A stretch of DNA of 64,000 nucleotides from Affinundibacterium baiyunense (GCF_018139645.1 NZ_JAGSPM010000002.1:372001-436000); one strand, 5' to 3'. Shown: positions 25,941-34,946, numbered from the stretch's first letter. Numbers and translations are program-made. The notes: generated from the letters alone by a model not told the origin.

Positions 25941-26912
25941 TCAGTCCGCCAAATCAAGAAGTTCCAGTCTTTGTTTGGCAAGAAGATATCTCGCACGAAC
26001 ATCATCAATTTGCTGTTGCGTTAGTTTCTTACCATAGGTACGCAGTCCGCCTTCGGGATCATTGTGATGAATGCCCATGGCAAACTTCAGATATTCCAAC
26101 AGCAAAGGCTGCGCATCGAGGTAAGAGATGGAATTGAGTGCTTGAGAAATTTTATTTGCCTCAGCCCATTCGCCTTTTAAGACGTGCTCTTGCATCGTGA
26201 TACTTGCTTTGGGGAAGATCGTCCCGACACCGGTAATCCCGCCGCATGCGCCAGCCAGCCCTGCATGCACAGTGACGGAATCAACGCCTGCCAAAATTTT
26301 TAAATCTTTGTTCTCTACAATCAGCGTTTCGATAATTGAGACATCGAGCGTCGATATTTTGAGGGCGACGACTTCTGGTAGCGCGGACAGTTTTCTGAGT
26401 AGATCGGTTGACAATGCATGATAGCCAGCTGCATCAGGATTGTTATACGGCATGATGGTGACGCCTACATTTTTTGCAGTGGCTGCTGCAAGCGCATAGT
26501 AGGCATACATTTCTTCTTCAGAAGGAGCTTCCTTGGTTTTTGGCGGCATGACCATGACGGTATTCACGCCAACTCCTGCGAGTCCTTCAATGATAGTCGC
26601 AAGCTGTTCCTTGGTTTCTGCTGCGGCGCCACTGATCAACGGGACATCGTATTCTTTAGCCACGTCAGACAGGGATTTGAGTAATGCGAGACGCTGTTCG
26701 GGAGTCAGGTAACTGTTTTCACCGAGCGTACCAGAGGCGACTAATCCACCAAATCGGCTGCCGCCCTTGCCTTGCGCTTTTAAAACCAATGCGGCTTGTC
26801 TTTTTGTCTCATCAAAGTCGATTTCCAAAGCACCGGATTCTGACTCTTTTAGCCATGTGAACACCGCTGGCATCACCGTATATCGCCAATCTTTACTATT
26901 CGTTTCCATCAT
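25941..26912 (-). CDS. DapA/NanA family lyase-aldolase (dihydrodipicolinate synthase-like)
   Basis: A 323-residue TIM-barrel class I aldolase-type enzyme. The Schiff-base lysine is K185 in VVALKIST and the supporting tyrosine is Y156 in IMPYNNP; SGTLGENSYLTPEQR matches the family's pyruvate-binding segment. The family covers dihydrodipicolinate synthase, N-acetylneuraminate lyase and several sugar-acid or hydroxyproline pathway enzymes. Its neighbours do not identify which. The ATG pair at 26912/26909 follows AGGGA; the longer frame from a GTG at 26936 is less likely. An imperfect inverted repeat resembling a MITE lies directly upstream. Confidence 0.85.
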   Translation of the reverse strand: MMETNSKDWRYTVMPAVFTWLKESESGALEIDFDETKRQAALVLKAQGKGGSRFGGLVASGTLGENSYLTPEQRLALLKSLSDVAKEYDVPLISGAAAETKEQLATIIEGLAGVGVNTVMVMPPKTKEAPSEEEMYAYYALAAATAKNVGVTIMPYNNPDAAGYHALSTDLLRKLSALPEVVALKISTLDVSIIETLIVENKDLKILAGVDSVTVHAGLAGACGGITGVGTIFPKASITMQEHVLKGEWAEANKISQALNSISYLDAQPLLLEYLKFAMGIHHNDPEGGLRTYGKKLTQQQIDDVRARYLLAKQRLELLDLAD

Positions 26913-26926
26913 ATTCCCTATTATTT

Positions 26927-26997
26927 TAGGACTCACGCAAAACAGACGCTAGCGTCGTTGTTGTCGCCTCGCTAGCGCAATTTTGCGTAAGCCCTAC
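26927..26997. repeat. MITE-like imperfect inverted repeat of about 70 bp
   Basis: The left arm (GGACTCACGCAAAA...CGCTAGCG) and right arm (CGCTAGCG...TTTTGCGTAAGCCC) pair over most of their length, with an internal GACGCTAGCGTC palindrome. The end sequence CTTACGCAAAA resembles inverted termini of some DDE insertion sequences. It could be a miniature element or a large hairpin upstream of the DapA-family gene. Confidence 0.5.
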
Positions 26998-27473
26998 ATT
27001 TAAAAACATTACATATAAATTCCACCAAATAGGTCATAGCAGTTGAACCACATTCGGTAAAACTGGAGGATTATTGGCTTACGCTATCACAGGGCTTAAG
27101 TTCACGCTCTAAGTCCATCACGTGCCAAATCGTGCCAAAACTTGCCAAACATCGGTTGATCCCAGAGTGCATATTGTCTTTGCTATCGCGATCGCACTTT
27201 TAACTTTTAAATCAGCACAGCCGGAATAACAGACATCCACTCATCATATTTGCTTCCGCCAAAAAACATAGAAAATTTAAGCAAGGCAATGAGTACATAA
27301 ACTAAGTATACCGTTAATATATTAACGTACATAGTTGAAATATTCAACTTATTCGTCTGTTGGTTGAAACAAGCCGATCAACTGTGTCTGATGGGATGAG
27401 AAGCACTAAAGGCTCCAATCTCCAATGTGTGGATGTTGGAGCCTATCTATCCGACATGGCGGATTTGCTTTTA
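26998..27473. other. non-coding interval with transposon debris
   Basis: There is no intact gene. It contains a RAYT relic at 27358-27412 and an inverted repeat AGGCTCCAA/TTGGAGCCT at 27411-27445 just past the end of the acyltransferase gene, which may help terminate it. The rest shows nothing recognisable. Confidence 0.5.
27358..27412 (+). mobile_element. short RAYT relic
   Basis: About 55 bases align with positions 21117-21172 of the intact RAYT gene (shared TTGAAACAA, TGTCTGATGG and ATGA blocks). This covers the region just after the HYH motif. It is too short to encode anything. Confidence 0.6.
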
Positions 27474-28670
27474 TTACAGCGGTGTAGTCGATTTCAGTGC
27501 AAATACCTTATCCGCACGCAAGCCAAACATGGGTTGTAGTGCTGGTATTCTGCGCACTACTTCAAATACCGCAAAGCTGCTCGTAATCGTTAGTACGATT
27601 AACACTATCGCTTCAATCCCCGGCGCTAATGAAGCTGGTTTGAGGACATAGGCGAATACCACGATAAAAGTCTGATGCAAAATATATAGCGGAAAAACCG
27701 CTTGGGTCAGATAGCGACGTTTGGGGCTGTCAAAATGAAAGTGCTTATGCGCGAAGCCACATGCCGCACCAATCGCGCTCCACTGGCATAGTGAGTAAAT
27801 CAAGTGAAACAGCTTGCTCCAAACAGGAAACGGCGTGGCTGGCCATCTATCGTCAGGCCAAGCGTCGAAGACCAGTACCAAAGCCCAGCAAGCGAGTGCC
27901 GTGCCTAGCAAAGTCCACCGTGCGGCATCGAAGCGTTGCCAGAATTCAGTTTGGCGCGCTAACAAAGCGCCGAGCAAAAACAAAGTAAATGAATTAGCGT
28001 GATTAAACCAATCATCGACTAAGTCGTGCGTCGTCGGAAACCGATTCGCTAATAAAATACGGATCAACGCAAGTAGCAGTGTCGGTAACACGATCAACTT
28101 CCAACCGGTTAGATGTTTAGCTAAGAAGTTGCCGAGTAACTCAAAATGCTTGCCAAGGCCGAGCGAGATTCCAGCCAATAATAAGGAGTAAATCCATAGA
28201 TAGGGTACAAACCACAGATGGTTCCAAGTCGGAAGATCGAGGCAACCATCCTTATCGCAAAAGCCGTGATAAGCCTGTAGATAAAGTTTCATAAAATCGA
28301 AGTAGTTTCCTTGATATCCAGCTTGTTCGACGGCCTCAACAAATGCTTGAGGCGGCGTAACGACCAACATGCCAAAAACCAGCGGGATCAAGAGTCTCGC
28401 ACTGCGTTGACGGATAAAGCCACCAACGCTGAGCTTATTGAGCATCCAGCTCGATGCGACACCCGACACCAAGAACAATAAGCCGAGCCGCCATGGCGAA
28501 GAAAGCTTCATCAAGGGCTCAATCGCATTGCTAGCATTGACACTCTTCACGTGCCAATCCCAAGTGACGTAATACATCCCCACGTGATAAAAAATGAGGA
28601 CAAAGAAAGCGAAAATGCGTACCCAGTCAAGAAAGAACTGGCGGCTGTCGTCATGGTGATTTGTGTGCAT
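27474..28670 (-). CDS. acyltransferase family 3 (OpgC-like) membrane protein
   Basis: A 398-residue integral membrane protein with about ten helices. The first block, FFLDWVRIFAFFVLIFYHVG, carries the hallmark aspartate-arginine and histidine of acyltransferase 3 enzymes, which transfer acyl groups such as acetyl or succinyl to sugars, glycans or antibiotics outside the membrane. PWRLGLLFLVSGVASSWML matches the second conserved block. The substrate cannot be told; glucan or lipopolysaccharide modification is typical. It stops 32 nt after a small inverted repeat and is transcribed in the same direction as the downstream-lying two-component pair but apart from it. Confidence 0.88.
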   Translation of the reverse strand: MHTNHHDDSRQFFLDWVRIFAFFVLIFYHVGMYYVTWDWHVKSVNASNAIEPLMKLSSPWRLGLLFLVSGVASSWMLNKLSVGGFIRQRSARLLIPLVFGMLVVTPPQAFVEAVEQAGYQGNYFDFMKLYLQAYHGFCDKDGCLDLPTWNHLWFVPYLWIYSLLLAGISLGLGKHFELLGNFLAKHLTGWKLIVLPTLLLALIRILLANRFPTTHDLVDDWFNHANSFTLFLLGALLARQTEFWQRFDAARWTLLGTALACWALVLVFDAWPDDRWPATPFPVWSKLFHLIYSLCQWSAIGAACGFAHKHFHFDSPKRRYLTQAVFPLYILHQTFIVVFAYVLKPASLAPGIEAIVLIVLTITSSFAVFEVVRRIPALQPMFGLRADKVFALKSTTPL

Positions 28671-28734
28671 GGTATGCGACCTGATAGTGATAACAGGATG
28701 CAGACTAATCGCGAATAAATGGAGACGCTAGCGA

Positions 28735-28773
28735 GATGGGGCGAATTGGATTGCGGATGGGGCGAGCTGGATT
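28735..28773. repeat. two direct copies of an 18-bp motif
   Basis: GATGGGGCGAATTGGATT and GATGGGGCGAGCTGGATT, 21 nt apart, lie between the acyltransferase start and the response-regulator stop. Meaning unknown; they could be tandem binding sites upstream of the acyltransferase gene. Confidence 0.45.
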
Positions 28774-28809
28774 CGCCGGATTATTGGTCCATCCATTTTG
28801 ATATCAAGT

Positions 28810-29550
28810 TTAAAGCTTTTCCATCACCGAAGCGCGAAACTGGCGGCTACACGGAACCCGAGCGCCGCCACGCAAGACGAGTTCGCAATCACCTTTTTCA
28901 AGTGCGACGACAGTTTCGATGTAATCGGTTTGTACCGCCGCACGTCGATGGCAGCGCACGAAAGCCTCGCCTAACTGTTCAAGCAATCCGGTCAAGGTTT
29001 GGCGCAGAAGTAGGTGCGCATCTAGCGTGTGCAAGATCACATAATTATCGGCGGTTTCTATCCATTGAATCTGTTCCACTTTAACCACCCTAGTCTTGCC
29101 GCGCTCACTCACCAAAAGCTGACGCACTGGTAGACCTGATGCCGGGTTTGAACTTGTTGCTTTGGTTGCTGAGTTTGCTAAAGTTGCTTTCTGTGCCAAC
29201 ATGCGTTCACGTACGCGCTCTAGCGCACGAAGCAGACGCGTTTGGTCGTAGGGCTTAAGCAGATAGTCAATCGCATTCGTATCAAAAGCACGAATGGCAT
29301 ACTGATCGTAGGCGGTGACAAAGACGATCAGTGGCGCAGGGCTGGGTAAAGAAGCCGCTAGCTCGATGCCGCTTACCTCTGGCATTTGAATATCAAGAAA
29401 CACGACATCAGGTGTTTCTGCGGCGATGCGCTCAAGTGCTTCGATGCCGTCGCGTGCCTCGCTGACACTCAGGATGTCAGTCTCCTGCGCTAGCAAGCGG
29501 CGCAGCTTGTCACGGGCAGGTCTTTCGTCGTCTACGATCAATACACGCAT
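28810..29550 (-). CDS. LytR/AlgR-type response regulator (REC-LytTR)
   Basis: A 246-residue regulator. The receiver domain (residues 1-120) has the acidic pair DD7-8, phospho-acceptor D53 in VVFLDIQMPEVSG and K99 in YLLKPYD. The LytTR DNA-binding domain (about 147-246) includes IQWIETADNYVILHT and FVRCHRR. LytTR proteins bind direct-repeat sites through beta strands. The sensor kinase gene directly upstream overlaps its start by 13 nt, so the two form one two-component system. Targets are unknown; the nearby acyltransferase gene is one candidate. Confidence 0.94.
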   Translation of the reverse strand: MRVLIVDDERPARDKLRRLLAQETDILSVSEARDGIEALERIAAETPDVVFLDIQMPEVSGIELAASLPSPAPLIVFVTAYDQYAIRAFDTNAIDYLLKPYDQTRLLRALERVRERMLAQKATLANSATKATSSNPASGLPVRQLLVSERGKTRVVKVEQIQWIETADNYVILHTLDAHLLLRQTLTGLLEQLGEAFVRCHRRAAVQTDYIETVVALEKGDCELVLRGGARVPCSRQFRASVMEKL

Positions 29551-30647
29551 GGCAAACTCACTTCGGCTCGTACGCCTGCTGGTGACAATTGCACTAGCTT
29601 AAAGCTAGCTTGATTGAGATGCAGAGCTTCAAGCCGCGCCCGCAAATTCACGATGCCAATGCCGTTTCCGCTTGGCCCTAAACTACCGCTATCGTCTTCA
29701 ACCCTGAGCACTAATTGGCCTTCTAGTAACGCGGCACTCACTTTGATGCGCGTCATATGACGGCGCGACTCCACCGTGTGCTTAAACACATTTTCAATCA
29801 AAGGTTGCAAGCTCATCACTGGCACTTTACAGGCCAAGCTTGCTTCATCGAGGTCCCATTCGATTTCTACCCGATCAACAAAGCGCTCAGTCATTAAGCT
29901 TACGTAAGCTCGCGCCAGTCGCAGTTCACTAGCGAGCGTTATTTCATACTGCTCACTCAAATCAAGACTAGCGCGCAACATGTCCGCTAACTGCTGCAAA
30001 ACGGCATCGGCGCGTACTACATCTGTTTGCATGAGCGACGATATGGTGTTGAGCGCATTGAATAGAAAATGTGGCTGCATCTGCTGCGTGAGTCGGAACA
30101 GCTGTGCCTGTTTCAATAAATGCTTGGCCTGTTCGGCACGCGCCCTCTCGTCCAGCATTTTTTGAAACGACAATACGCCAAAGCGTGTGACGATAAAGAT
30201 GGCAAAGAACAGCGCTACTTTGATCGATTCATATAAAAAGAGTTGCGGCCAAGCTTGGTGCGTGTACGTTTCGCCCATCAGCGCATACACGCCATGGCGG
30301 ATACCAAATGCCATCGGAACAAACAATAGAGAGTTAAATGGTATCCAAATCAATTGCAGTCGAAACCAAAGCCATGGGCTTGCCAGTAGGTGATCATGCC
30401 GGCGCATTAAGTGCAATTGCACCAGCATCAAAAAGGTCGCCGATATCCCCGACGACAATTCCCATAGCACTGGCTGCCAAATAGCAGACCCGCCATCTCG
30501 GACAAAATCTTGTACCGCCGTGACGACCAGCAATGCCCAGAACAACAGCCAGGCGGCGATTACGATACGTGTGGTGCGGGTGATAGTCACGATGAAGACG
30601 GAGAGGAAAAATCTTATTTTTACGTATTTGTGAGGCCTTGTCAGCAA
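29538..30647 (-). CDS. LytS-like sensor histidine kinase
   Basis: A membrane sensor kinase of up to 369 residues. Four hydrophobic segments lie in residues about 25-160, a short linker follows, then the LytS-type dimerisation/phosphoacceptor box QMQPHFLFNALN with H193 and the ATPase lid motifs PLIENVFKHTVES and GNGIGIVNLRARLE. It would phosphorylate the LytTR regulator encoded next, whose start overlaps its 3' end. The signal sensed is unknown. The annotated start is a TTG; a start inside the first 20 codons (for example a GTG near 30590) is possible. Confidence 0.92.
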   Translation of the reverse strand: MLTRPHKYVKIRFFLSVFIVTITRTTRIVIAAWLLFWALLVVTAVQDFVRDGGSAIWQPVLWELSSGISATFLMLVQLHLMRRHDHLLASPWLWFRLQLIWIPFNSLLFVPMAFGIRHGVYALMGETYTHQAWPQLFLYESIKVALFFAIFIVTRFGVLSFQKMLDERARAEQAKHLLKQAQLFRLTQQMQPHFLFNALNTISSLMQTDVVRADAVLQQLADMLRASLDLSEQYEITLASELRLARAYVSLMTERFVDRVEIEWDLDEASLACKVPVMSLQPLIENVFKHTVESRRHMTRIKVSAALLEGQLVLRVEDDSGSLGPSGNGIGIVNLRARLEALHLNQASFKLVQLSPAGVRAEVSLPCVY

Positions 30648-30706
30648 TTAAAGTGAAGTGGAAGCCAAGTCTTCGCAATAGAAGCACAGAGGTGCACCTA
30701 GAGTCT

Positions 30707-30739
30707 GGCCGTGGATTTCGTATTCATCCACTAGGGGCC
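30707..30739. terminator. hairpin between the cyclase and kinase genes
   Basis: GGCC-GTGGAT / ATCCAC-(4 nt)-GGCC stem with a 9-nt loop, 60 nt upstream of the kinase start and about 90 nt past the cyclase stop region. No T-tract follows, so it may be a regulatory structure rather than a terminator. Confidence 0.3.
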
Positions 30740-30825
30740 AATATGTATCTGTAAATTAATCAGACGGAGAATGCGATGTTTGAGTTCTTAGTATGGCGTT
30801 AGCTGAAAATCTGCCAACCAAGAAT

Positions 30826-32280
30826 TTAGGGTTTGCTATCAAGGAAGCAGATCGTATTGCGACCTTTAGCTTTGGCCTGGTACATTGCTTGATCGGCTAA
30901 TTTGACGATGTCGATGTCATCGTTTTGCAGATGGCGCAGGAGGACGACGCCGATGCTGGCGGTGCAGTGGTGTTGAACGCTGGTTTGTTTGTGCGCGTTT
31001 GGAATGTCGATTTGATAGAACGCGGATAAGGACGCGCGAATTTTTTCTGCGATGTTGCAAGCTAGCTGTTCGGCTTGCGCCAGCTCACTTTCCAAATCGC
31101 TGAGGATCACGACAAATTCATCACCACCAAAGCGGGCGACGGTATCGACTTCTCGTACGCAAAAGCTGATGCGATGGGCGACTTCTTGCAGCAGTAAATC
31201 GCCCGCGTTATGGCCATATTCATCATTGAGTGGTTTGAAATTGTCGAGGTCGATGAATAACACAGCGGCAAAGCAATGGTGACGTCTGCAAGCCGCCTTG
31301 GTTTGTTCTAGCCTATCGTCGAGCAGGCTGCGATTTGGCAGACCTGTGAGCGCATCATGGAAGGCCATATGCTGGATTTTTAATTCTATTCGTTTGCGCT
31401 CGATGGCGATGCTGGCGAGTTGTGCCGATTGTTCAATGATGTAGACATCTAAATCAGCGAGCGCATTTTTTTCTCGGTGGTAGATGGCGAAGGTTCCCAA
31501 TATTTGTAACTCGGACGAGAGTATCGGTTGCGACCAACATGCGCCCAAACCCGCTTGCGCTGCTAGCTCGGCATACGGTGCCCAATAAGGATGGCTGGCG
31601 ATATCGTCCACCACCACCCGCTGACCTAAAAATGCCGCTGTTCCACACGAGCCTACGCCCACACCGATGGCGACGCCATTGATGGCTTGGTTGTAAAAGC
31701 TAGGCAAACTAGGGGCGACACCATCGACTAGATGTTTACCTTCTTTATCGAGCAATAAAATGCTACACATAATGTTGGTATGCAGCAGCTCAACACCGCG
31801 CACGATCGCTTCTAATACGCTGGGTAAAGGGATATTTTTCGCCAATAATTCCAAGGTGGAGCTGCGAAATTTTTCGTATTTTTCTAGCTGTTTGCGTTTG
31901 GTGATGTCGTGCGAAATACCTAAAATACCAATGAGTTTGCCATCGGAATTGTGCAAAGGTGTTTTGCTAGTTTCGACTAGCTCGCGGTGTCCGTCATGGG
32001 CGAAGCTAATCCATTCTTCGTTAATGTTCAGGCCGCCTTTTTGCATGGCTAACAGATCGTTAGCGCGGAAAGAGTCGGCTAGTTCTTTGCTGACAAAATC
32101 ATAGTCGGTACGACCGATGATATCTTTTTCCAAGGCGCCAAAAAATTGTTCAAAACGCTCGTTACAGGCAAGATAAACCCCATCAGCATCTTTCAGCCAG
32201 ATCAGTGCAGGCAGTGCTTGAAGTATGGCACGCAGATTATCTTCTGTGAAATTCGCCAGCGAGAGCATTTGTTGGTTCAT
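30826..32280 (-). CDS. PAS-GAF-GGDEF diguanylate cyclase
   Basis: A soluble cyclase of about 484 residues making cyclic-di-GMP. In order: a PAS domain (ALPALIWLKDADGVYLACNE, ending with GISHDITKRKQ), a GAF domain (about residues 140-290, with GVGSCGTAAF and VVDDIASHPYW) and a GGDEF domain with DALTGLPNR, FIDLDNFKPLND and ARFGGDEFVV. REVD before the loop gives an I-site for product inhibition. No EAL domain is present. The ATG at 32280 (MNQQML) is preferred over the frame extending to 32334. The two sensor domains suggest a small-molecule or redox input. Confidence 0.94.
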   Translation of the reverse strand: MNQQMLSLANFTEDNLRAILQALPALIWLKDADGVYLACNERFEQFFGALEKDIIGRTDYDFVSKELADSFRANDLLAMQKGGLNINEEWISFAHDGHRELVETSKTPLHNSDGKLIGILGISHDITKRKQLEKYEKFRSSTLELLAKNIPLPSVLEAIVRGVELLHTNIMCSILLLDKEGKHLVDGVAPSLPSFYNQAINGVAIGVGVGSCGTAAFLGQRVVVDDIASHPYWAPYAELAAQAGLGACWSQPILSSELQILGTFAIYHREKNALADLDVYIIEQSAQLASIAIERKRIELKIQHMAFHDALTGLPNRSLLDDRLEQTKAACRRHHCFAAVLFIDLDNFKPLNDEYGHNAGDLLLQEVAHRISFCVREVDTVARFGGDEFVVILSDLESELAQAEQLACNIAEKIRASLSAFYQIDIPNAHKQTSVQHHCTASIGVVLLRHLQNDDIDIVKLADQAMYQAKAKGRNTICFLDSKP

Positions 32281-32334
32281 ACATGTCCAGACTGAATATT
32301 CTTGTCCATTGTTGATGATGAATTTCAAGCGCAC

Positions 32335-32806
32335 GAATTACAAAACGGGATCTTTAACGGTATCTATAATTAATATATGTGTTAAAGAATTTTACTTAAA
32401 GCATTTAGTTAAAAAATCTAGCTCACAACCTTATTGAGTTGTTGAATGACATCCTTTGATTCAAATAATAAAAGAATGCATATTCTCTGAAGACATATGT
32501 TCTATCTTAAACCTATAACTCCTCAGCGAATGTGAAATATCGCAATAAACAGACACATTTAGAATGCGGCGTTGGCCGTGTTTTTTTTTGCGATATTGCT
32601 ATGCATACCGACTGATAGAAGCTTATCGCCTCCGTGTAGATTAAAGAAACCCTTGATTGGATAATTACTTAGTTTGTTGCTACTTTAACGTCGAAAATTC
32701 TAGATTCAGTTGAGAAGAAGGGGCGTGTTCAAAGTACGCTTGCAGTATTAGCGCTGATGTGGAATGAGACCATTTTCTATTTTTAAAAAGAAACGCATGC
32801 AAATTT
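32335..32806. other. intergenic region between divergent genes
   Basis: About 470 AT-rich bases with no supportable gene. The right end carries the operator and promoter of the S41-MarR operon. Otherwise only homopolymer runs are visible (a T-run at about 32581). Confidence 0.5.
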
Positions 32807-32834
32807 ATACAATATGTTGCGCAATATATTGTAT
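32807..32834. promoter_or_regulatory. 28-bp palindromic operator, probable MarR site
   Basis: ATACAATAT at the left and ATATTGTAT at the right enclose a TTGCGCAA centre. Across 28 bases only one base pair breaks the symmetry. It lies 30 nt upstream of the S41 start, next to a TATTAT box (32832-32837). The operon encodes a MarR protein, the expected binder. Confidence 0.75.
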
Positions 32835-32864
32835 TATGCGTTTTTTATTTGAGGAAACCACAAT

Positions 32865-34196
32865 ATGCGGTATCACTTGCAGCTAATTAAAATGCTCTCG
32901 GCTCTGTCAATCATTTGTTCATCATACGCATTTGCCGACGCCCCAGATTTGTCGCGAGAGGATAAGGGCGCGATCATCGCTTCTCTCAATAACACCTTAA
33001 CGGCAAACTACGTGTTTCCGGATATCACGCGAAAAATTGCATCCGCGCTTCAGGACCACTTGAAAAAGGGAGACTATGATTCGGCTACCACGAAAGCGGA
33101 GTTTGCGCGCAAGCTGACTGATGATCTCGTAAAAGTTAGTGGCGACTTGCATTTCTTCGTGGGTGTAGATTCAAAATGGATCGCAGACTTCGAGGCGAAG
33201 GCAAACCCAGCACTTAAGGCTAAGATACGAAAGGAAGAGTTGAACAAGCTAGAAGAGACTAATTTTGGTTTTGACGAGGTTGCTCGCCTAAAGGGAAATA
33301 TCGGTTATATACGATTTAGTTATTTTGCCGATCCAGAACTTGCGTATGAAACGGCCGCATCCGTAATGCGCTTTGTTGGTAATACGGATGCGCTGATCAT
33401 CGATTTGCGTTATAACAACGGCGGTTATCTGGAAATGGCGCAATTTTTAGCCAGCTATTTTTTCTCCAGTGAAAAAGATCAGCTCCTCTTCGATTATTAC
33501 TACAACGAGGACGGCAAACGCATCGCGCGCGGACAATGGGTTCTACCAGGACTGCCAGGGAAACGTATGGTGGAAAAGCCGCTCTATATCCTTACAGGCT
33601 CTACGTCGTTTTCCTCAGCAGAATGGTTATCCTATTCAATGAAAAAACTTGGGCGTGCGACCTTGATCGGTGAGCGGACCGCCGGCGGAGCGCATCCTGT
33701 TGCTCGGAAGCCAGTCAATCGCGATTTCTTCGTGCAAGTACCAATTGGCCAGATACAAGATCCTGTGGAACATGGCGATTTTGAAGGTACTGGGGTGCAA
33801 CCTGATATCCAAAGCCCGTCTATTCGCGCACTTCCGCTGGCACATAAGCTGGCGCTTGAAAACCTAGCGAAGAAGGACGAGGCCAAGCGCGCCGAAATTG
33901 AATGGCTACTCCCTAGTTTGATGGCGGCTATCCAGCGCCCGCAGGTCGATGTTACCATGCTGAAAAACGCTGCCGGCAAATATGAAGGTCGTCTGCTTGT
34001 ATTCGACAATGGAACACTCTACTACATTTGGCGCGAGCGGTTCCGGGTAGCGTTGGAGCCGCTCGGTGATGACCTGTTCGCGGTTGAAGGGGTTTCAGAT
34101 TTTCGATATCGCTTAATTACCTCACGTGGAAAAGTAGCGGCGCTGGAGCGAGTAAACAGGGACGGTAGCATTCAGAGATACAAGCGTCATGACTAA
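32865..34196 (+). CDS. S41 family (C-terminal-processing/IRBP-like) peptidase
   Basis: A 443-residue exported protein with a signal peptide ending near SYAFA, an N-terminal helical domain of the S41_N type and the S41 core (about residues 140-330). Key blocks are GNIGYIRFSYFAD, IDLRYNNGGYLEMA and TGSTSFSSAEWLSYSMKKLG, with the likely nucleophile serine and lysine. ERTAGGAHP and GTGVQPDI complete the fold. There is no PDZ domain, as in IRBP-like members. The role is likely periplasmic protein or peptide turnover. It overlaps the MarR gene by 8 nt and is preceded by a palindromic operator. Confidence 0.9.
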   Translation: MRYHLQLIKMLSALSIICSSYAFADAPDLSREDKGAIIASLNNTLTANYVFPDITRKIASALQDHLKKGDYDSATTKAEFARKLTDDLVKVSGDLHFFVGVDSKWIADFEAKANPALKAKIRKEELNKLEETNFGFDEVARLKGNIGYIRFSYFADPELAYETAASVMRFVGNTDALIIDLRYNNGGYLEMAQFLASYFFSSEKDQLLFDYYYNEDGKRIARGQWVLPGLPGKRMVEKPLYILTGSTSFSSAEWLSYSMKKLGRATLIGERTAGGAHPVARKPVNRDFFVQVPIGQIQDPVEHGDFEGTGVQPDIQSPSIRALPLAHKLALENLAKKDEAKRAEIEWLLPSLMAAIQRPQVDVTMLKNAAGKYEGRLLVFDNGTLYYIWRERFRVALEPLGDDLFAVEGVSDFRYRLITSRGKVAALERVNRDGSIQRYKRHD

Positions 34197-34674
34197 ACGA
34201 AAACTTAATTCACCAGCGATCGATGATGCGGTGTATCTTGGCCGTGCTGTCGAACGACTGAGCATCCTAATTGAAGAGCAATCCCAGAGTGTGTTCGATG
34301 CGATGGGGATCATCATCCCAGTCCGTTCGTGTTCGCTGATGACTGTTCTGGCGGCGCTCGGCGAGGCTTCAGCCGCGGATCTGGCACGTGAACTTGGACA
34401 TTCACATCAATTGGTCATTCAAAAGCTACCTAAGCTGGTGCGTTTGGGTCTTGTGCAGGATAGAAGTGATGACGATGACGCCCGACGAAGGGTTTTTATC
34501 CCCACTGATGAAGGCTTGGCACAGCTTAAGAAATTTGAGCAGTGTACGTCATTGATTCGCGATGCCTATACCCAGTTGTTTGCTGAAGTAGGCGACGTTC
34601 GGCAATTAGTGGATAGAACTATCGATGCGCTCAATGAAAGACCGCTGGAAAAGCGTATCGATAACAAAAAGTGA
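34189..34674 (+). CDS. MarR family transcriptional regulator
   Basis: A 161-residue winged-helix dimer-forming regulator. The recognition part is LAALGEASAADLARELGHSH followed by QLVIQKLPKLVRLGLVQ; the wing has RSDDDDARRRVFIPTDEG. MarR proteins usually repress and release DNA on binding small phenolic or other ligands. The start ATG lies inside the last codons of the S41 peptidase gene (8-nt overlap), so both come from one transcript, whose promoter region carries a 28-bp palindrome. Control of an S41 protease by MarR is unusual. Confidence 0.92.
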   Translation: MTKRKLNSPAIDDAVYLGRAVERLSILIEEQSQSVFDAMGIIIPVRSCSLMTVLAALGEASAADLARELGHSHQLVIQKLPKLVRLGLVQDRSDDDDARRRVFIPTDEGLAQLKKFEQCTSLIRDAYTQLFAEVGDVRQLVDRTIDALNERPLEKRIDNKK

Positions 34675-34786
34675 CAGCAAGATTTGATAATCGTCTAGCC
34701 CCCCCTACAGCAAGAAGCAGAGGGAGAGAGTAATCGTTCGATGTTACCGAGGCATAAATCCTGAGACTAAACTATTTAATCTTTGC

Positions 34787-34816
34787 TTGTTTTCGAAAAA
34801 GAATCATTGTTATAAT
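34787..34816 (+). promoter_or_regulatory. candidate sigma-70 promoter for the leader-rtcB-prfH operon
   Basis: TTGTTT (34787-34792), 18-nt spacer, TATAAT (34811-34816), 68 nt upstream of the leader ORF and 246 nt before rtcB. No sigma-54 site or rtcR gene is seen, unlike the classical E. coli rtc operon. Confidence 0.5.
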
Positions 34817-34883
34817 CGAGCCCGAAGCGCATTGCGACTTCAATTCCCCCTCTCTCCATAATAACGATAAAAAGGAGCTCATC

Positions 34884-34946
34884 ATGAATGCAATCAACCT
34901 GATCCCACTACACGCTTTTTTTATTAGCGGGTTACGTCAGGCTTAA
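34884..34946 (+). CDS. candidate 20-residue leader peptide upstream of rtcB
   Basis: A short frame MNAINLIPLHAFFISGLRQA with AAGGAG seven bases before its ATG, a better ribosome site than that of rtcB itself. It lies between a plausible promoter and rtcB, in a 380-nt leader with no other gene. A translated leader would let damaged or stalled ribosomes control downstream expression by attenuation, which would suit a ribosome-repair operon. This role is inference; the frame and its ribosome site are what is seen. Confidence 0.4.
   Translation: MNAINLIPLHAFFISGLRQA

Noticed and set aside
28735..28773. Direct repeats considered as LytTR binding sites
   Set aside because: They do not resemble the known LytTR half-site pattern and the spacing of 21 nt is only about two helical turns by coincidence; kept only as a repeat.
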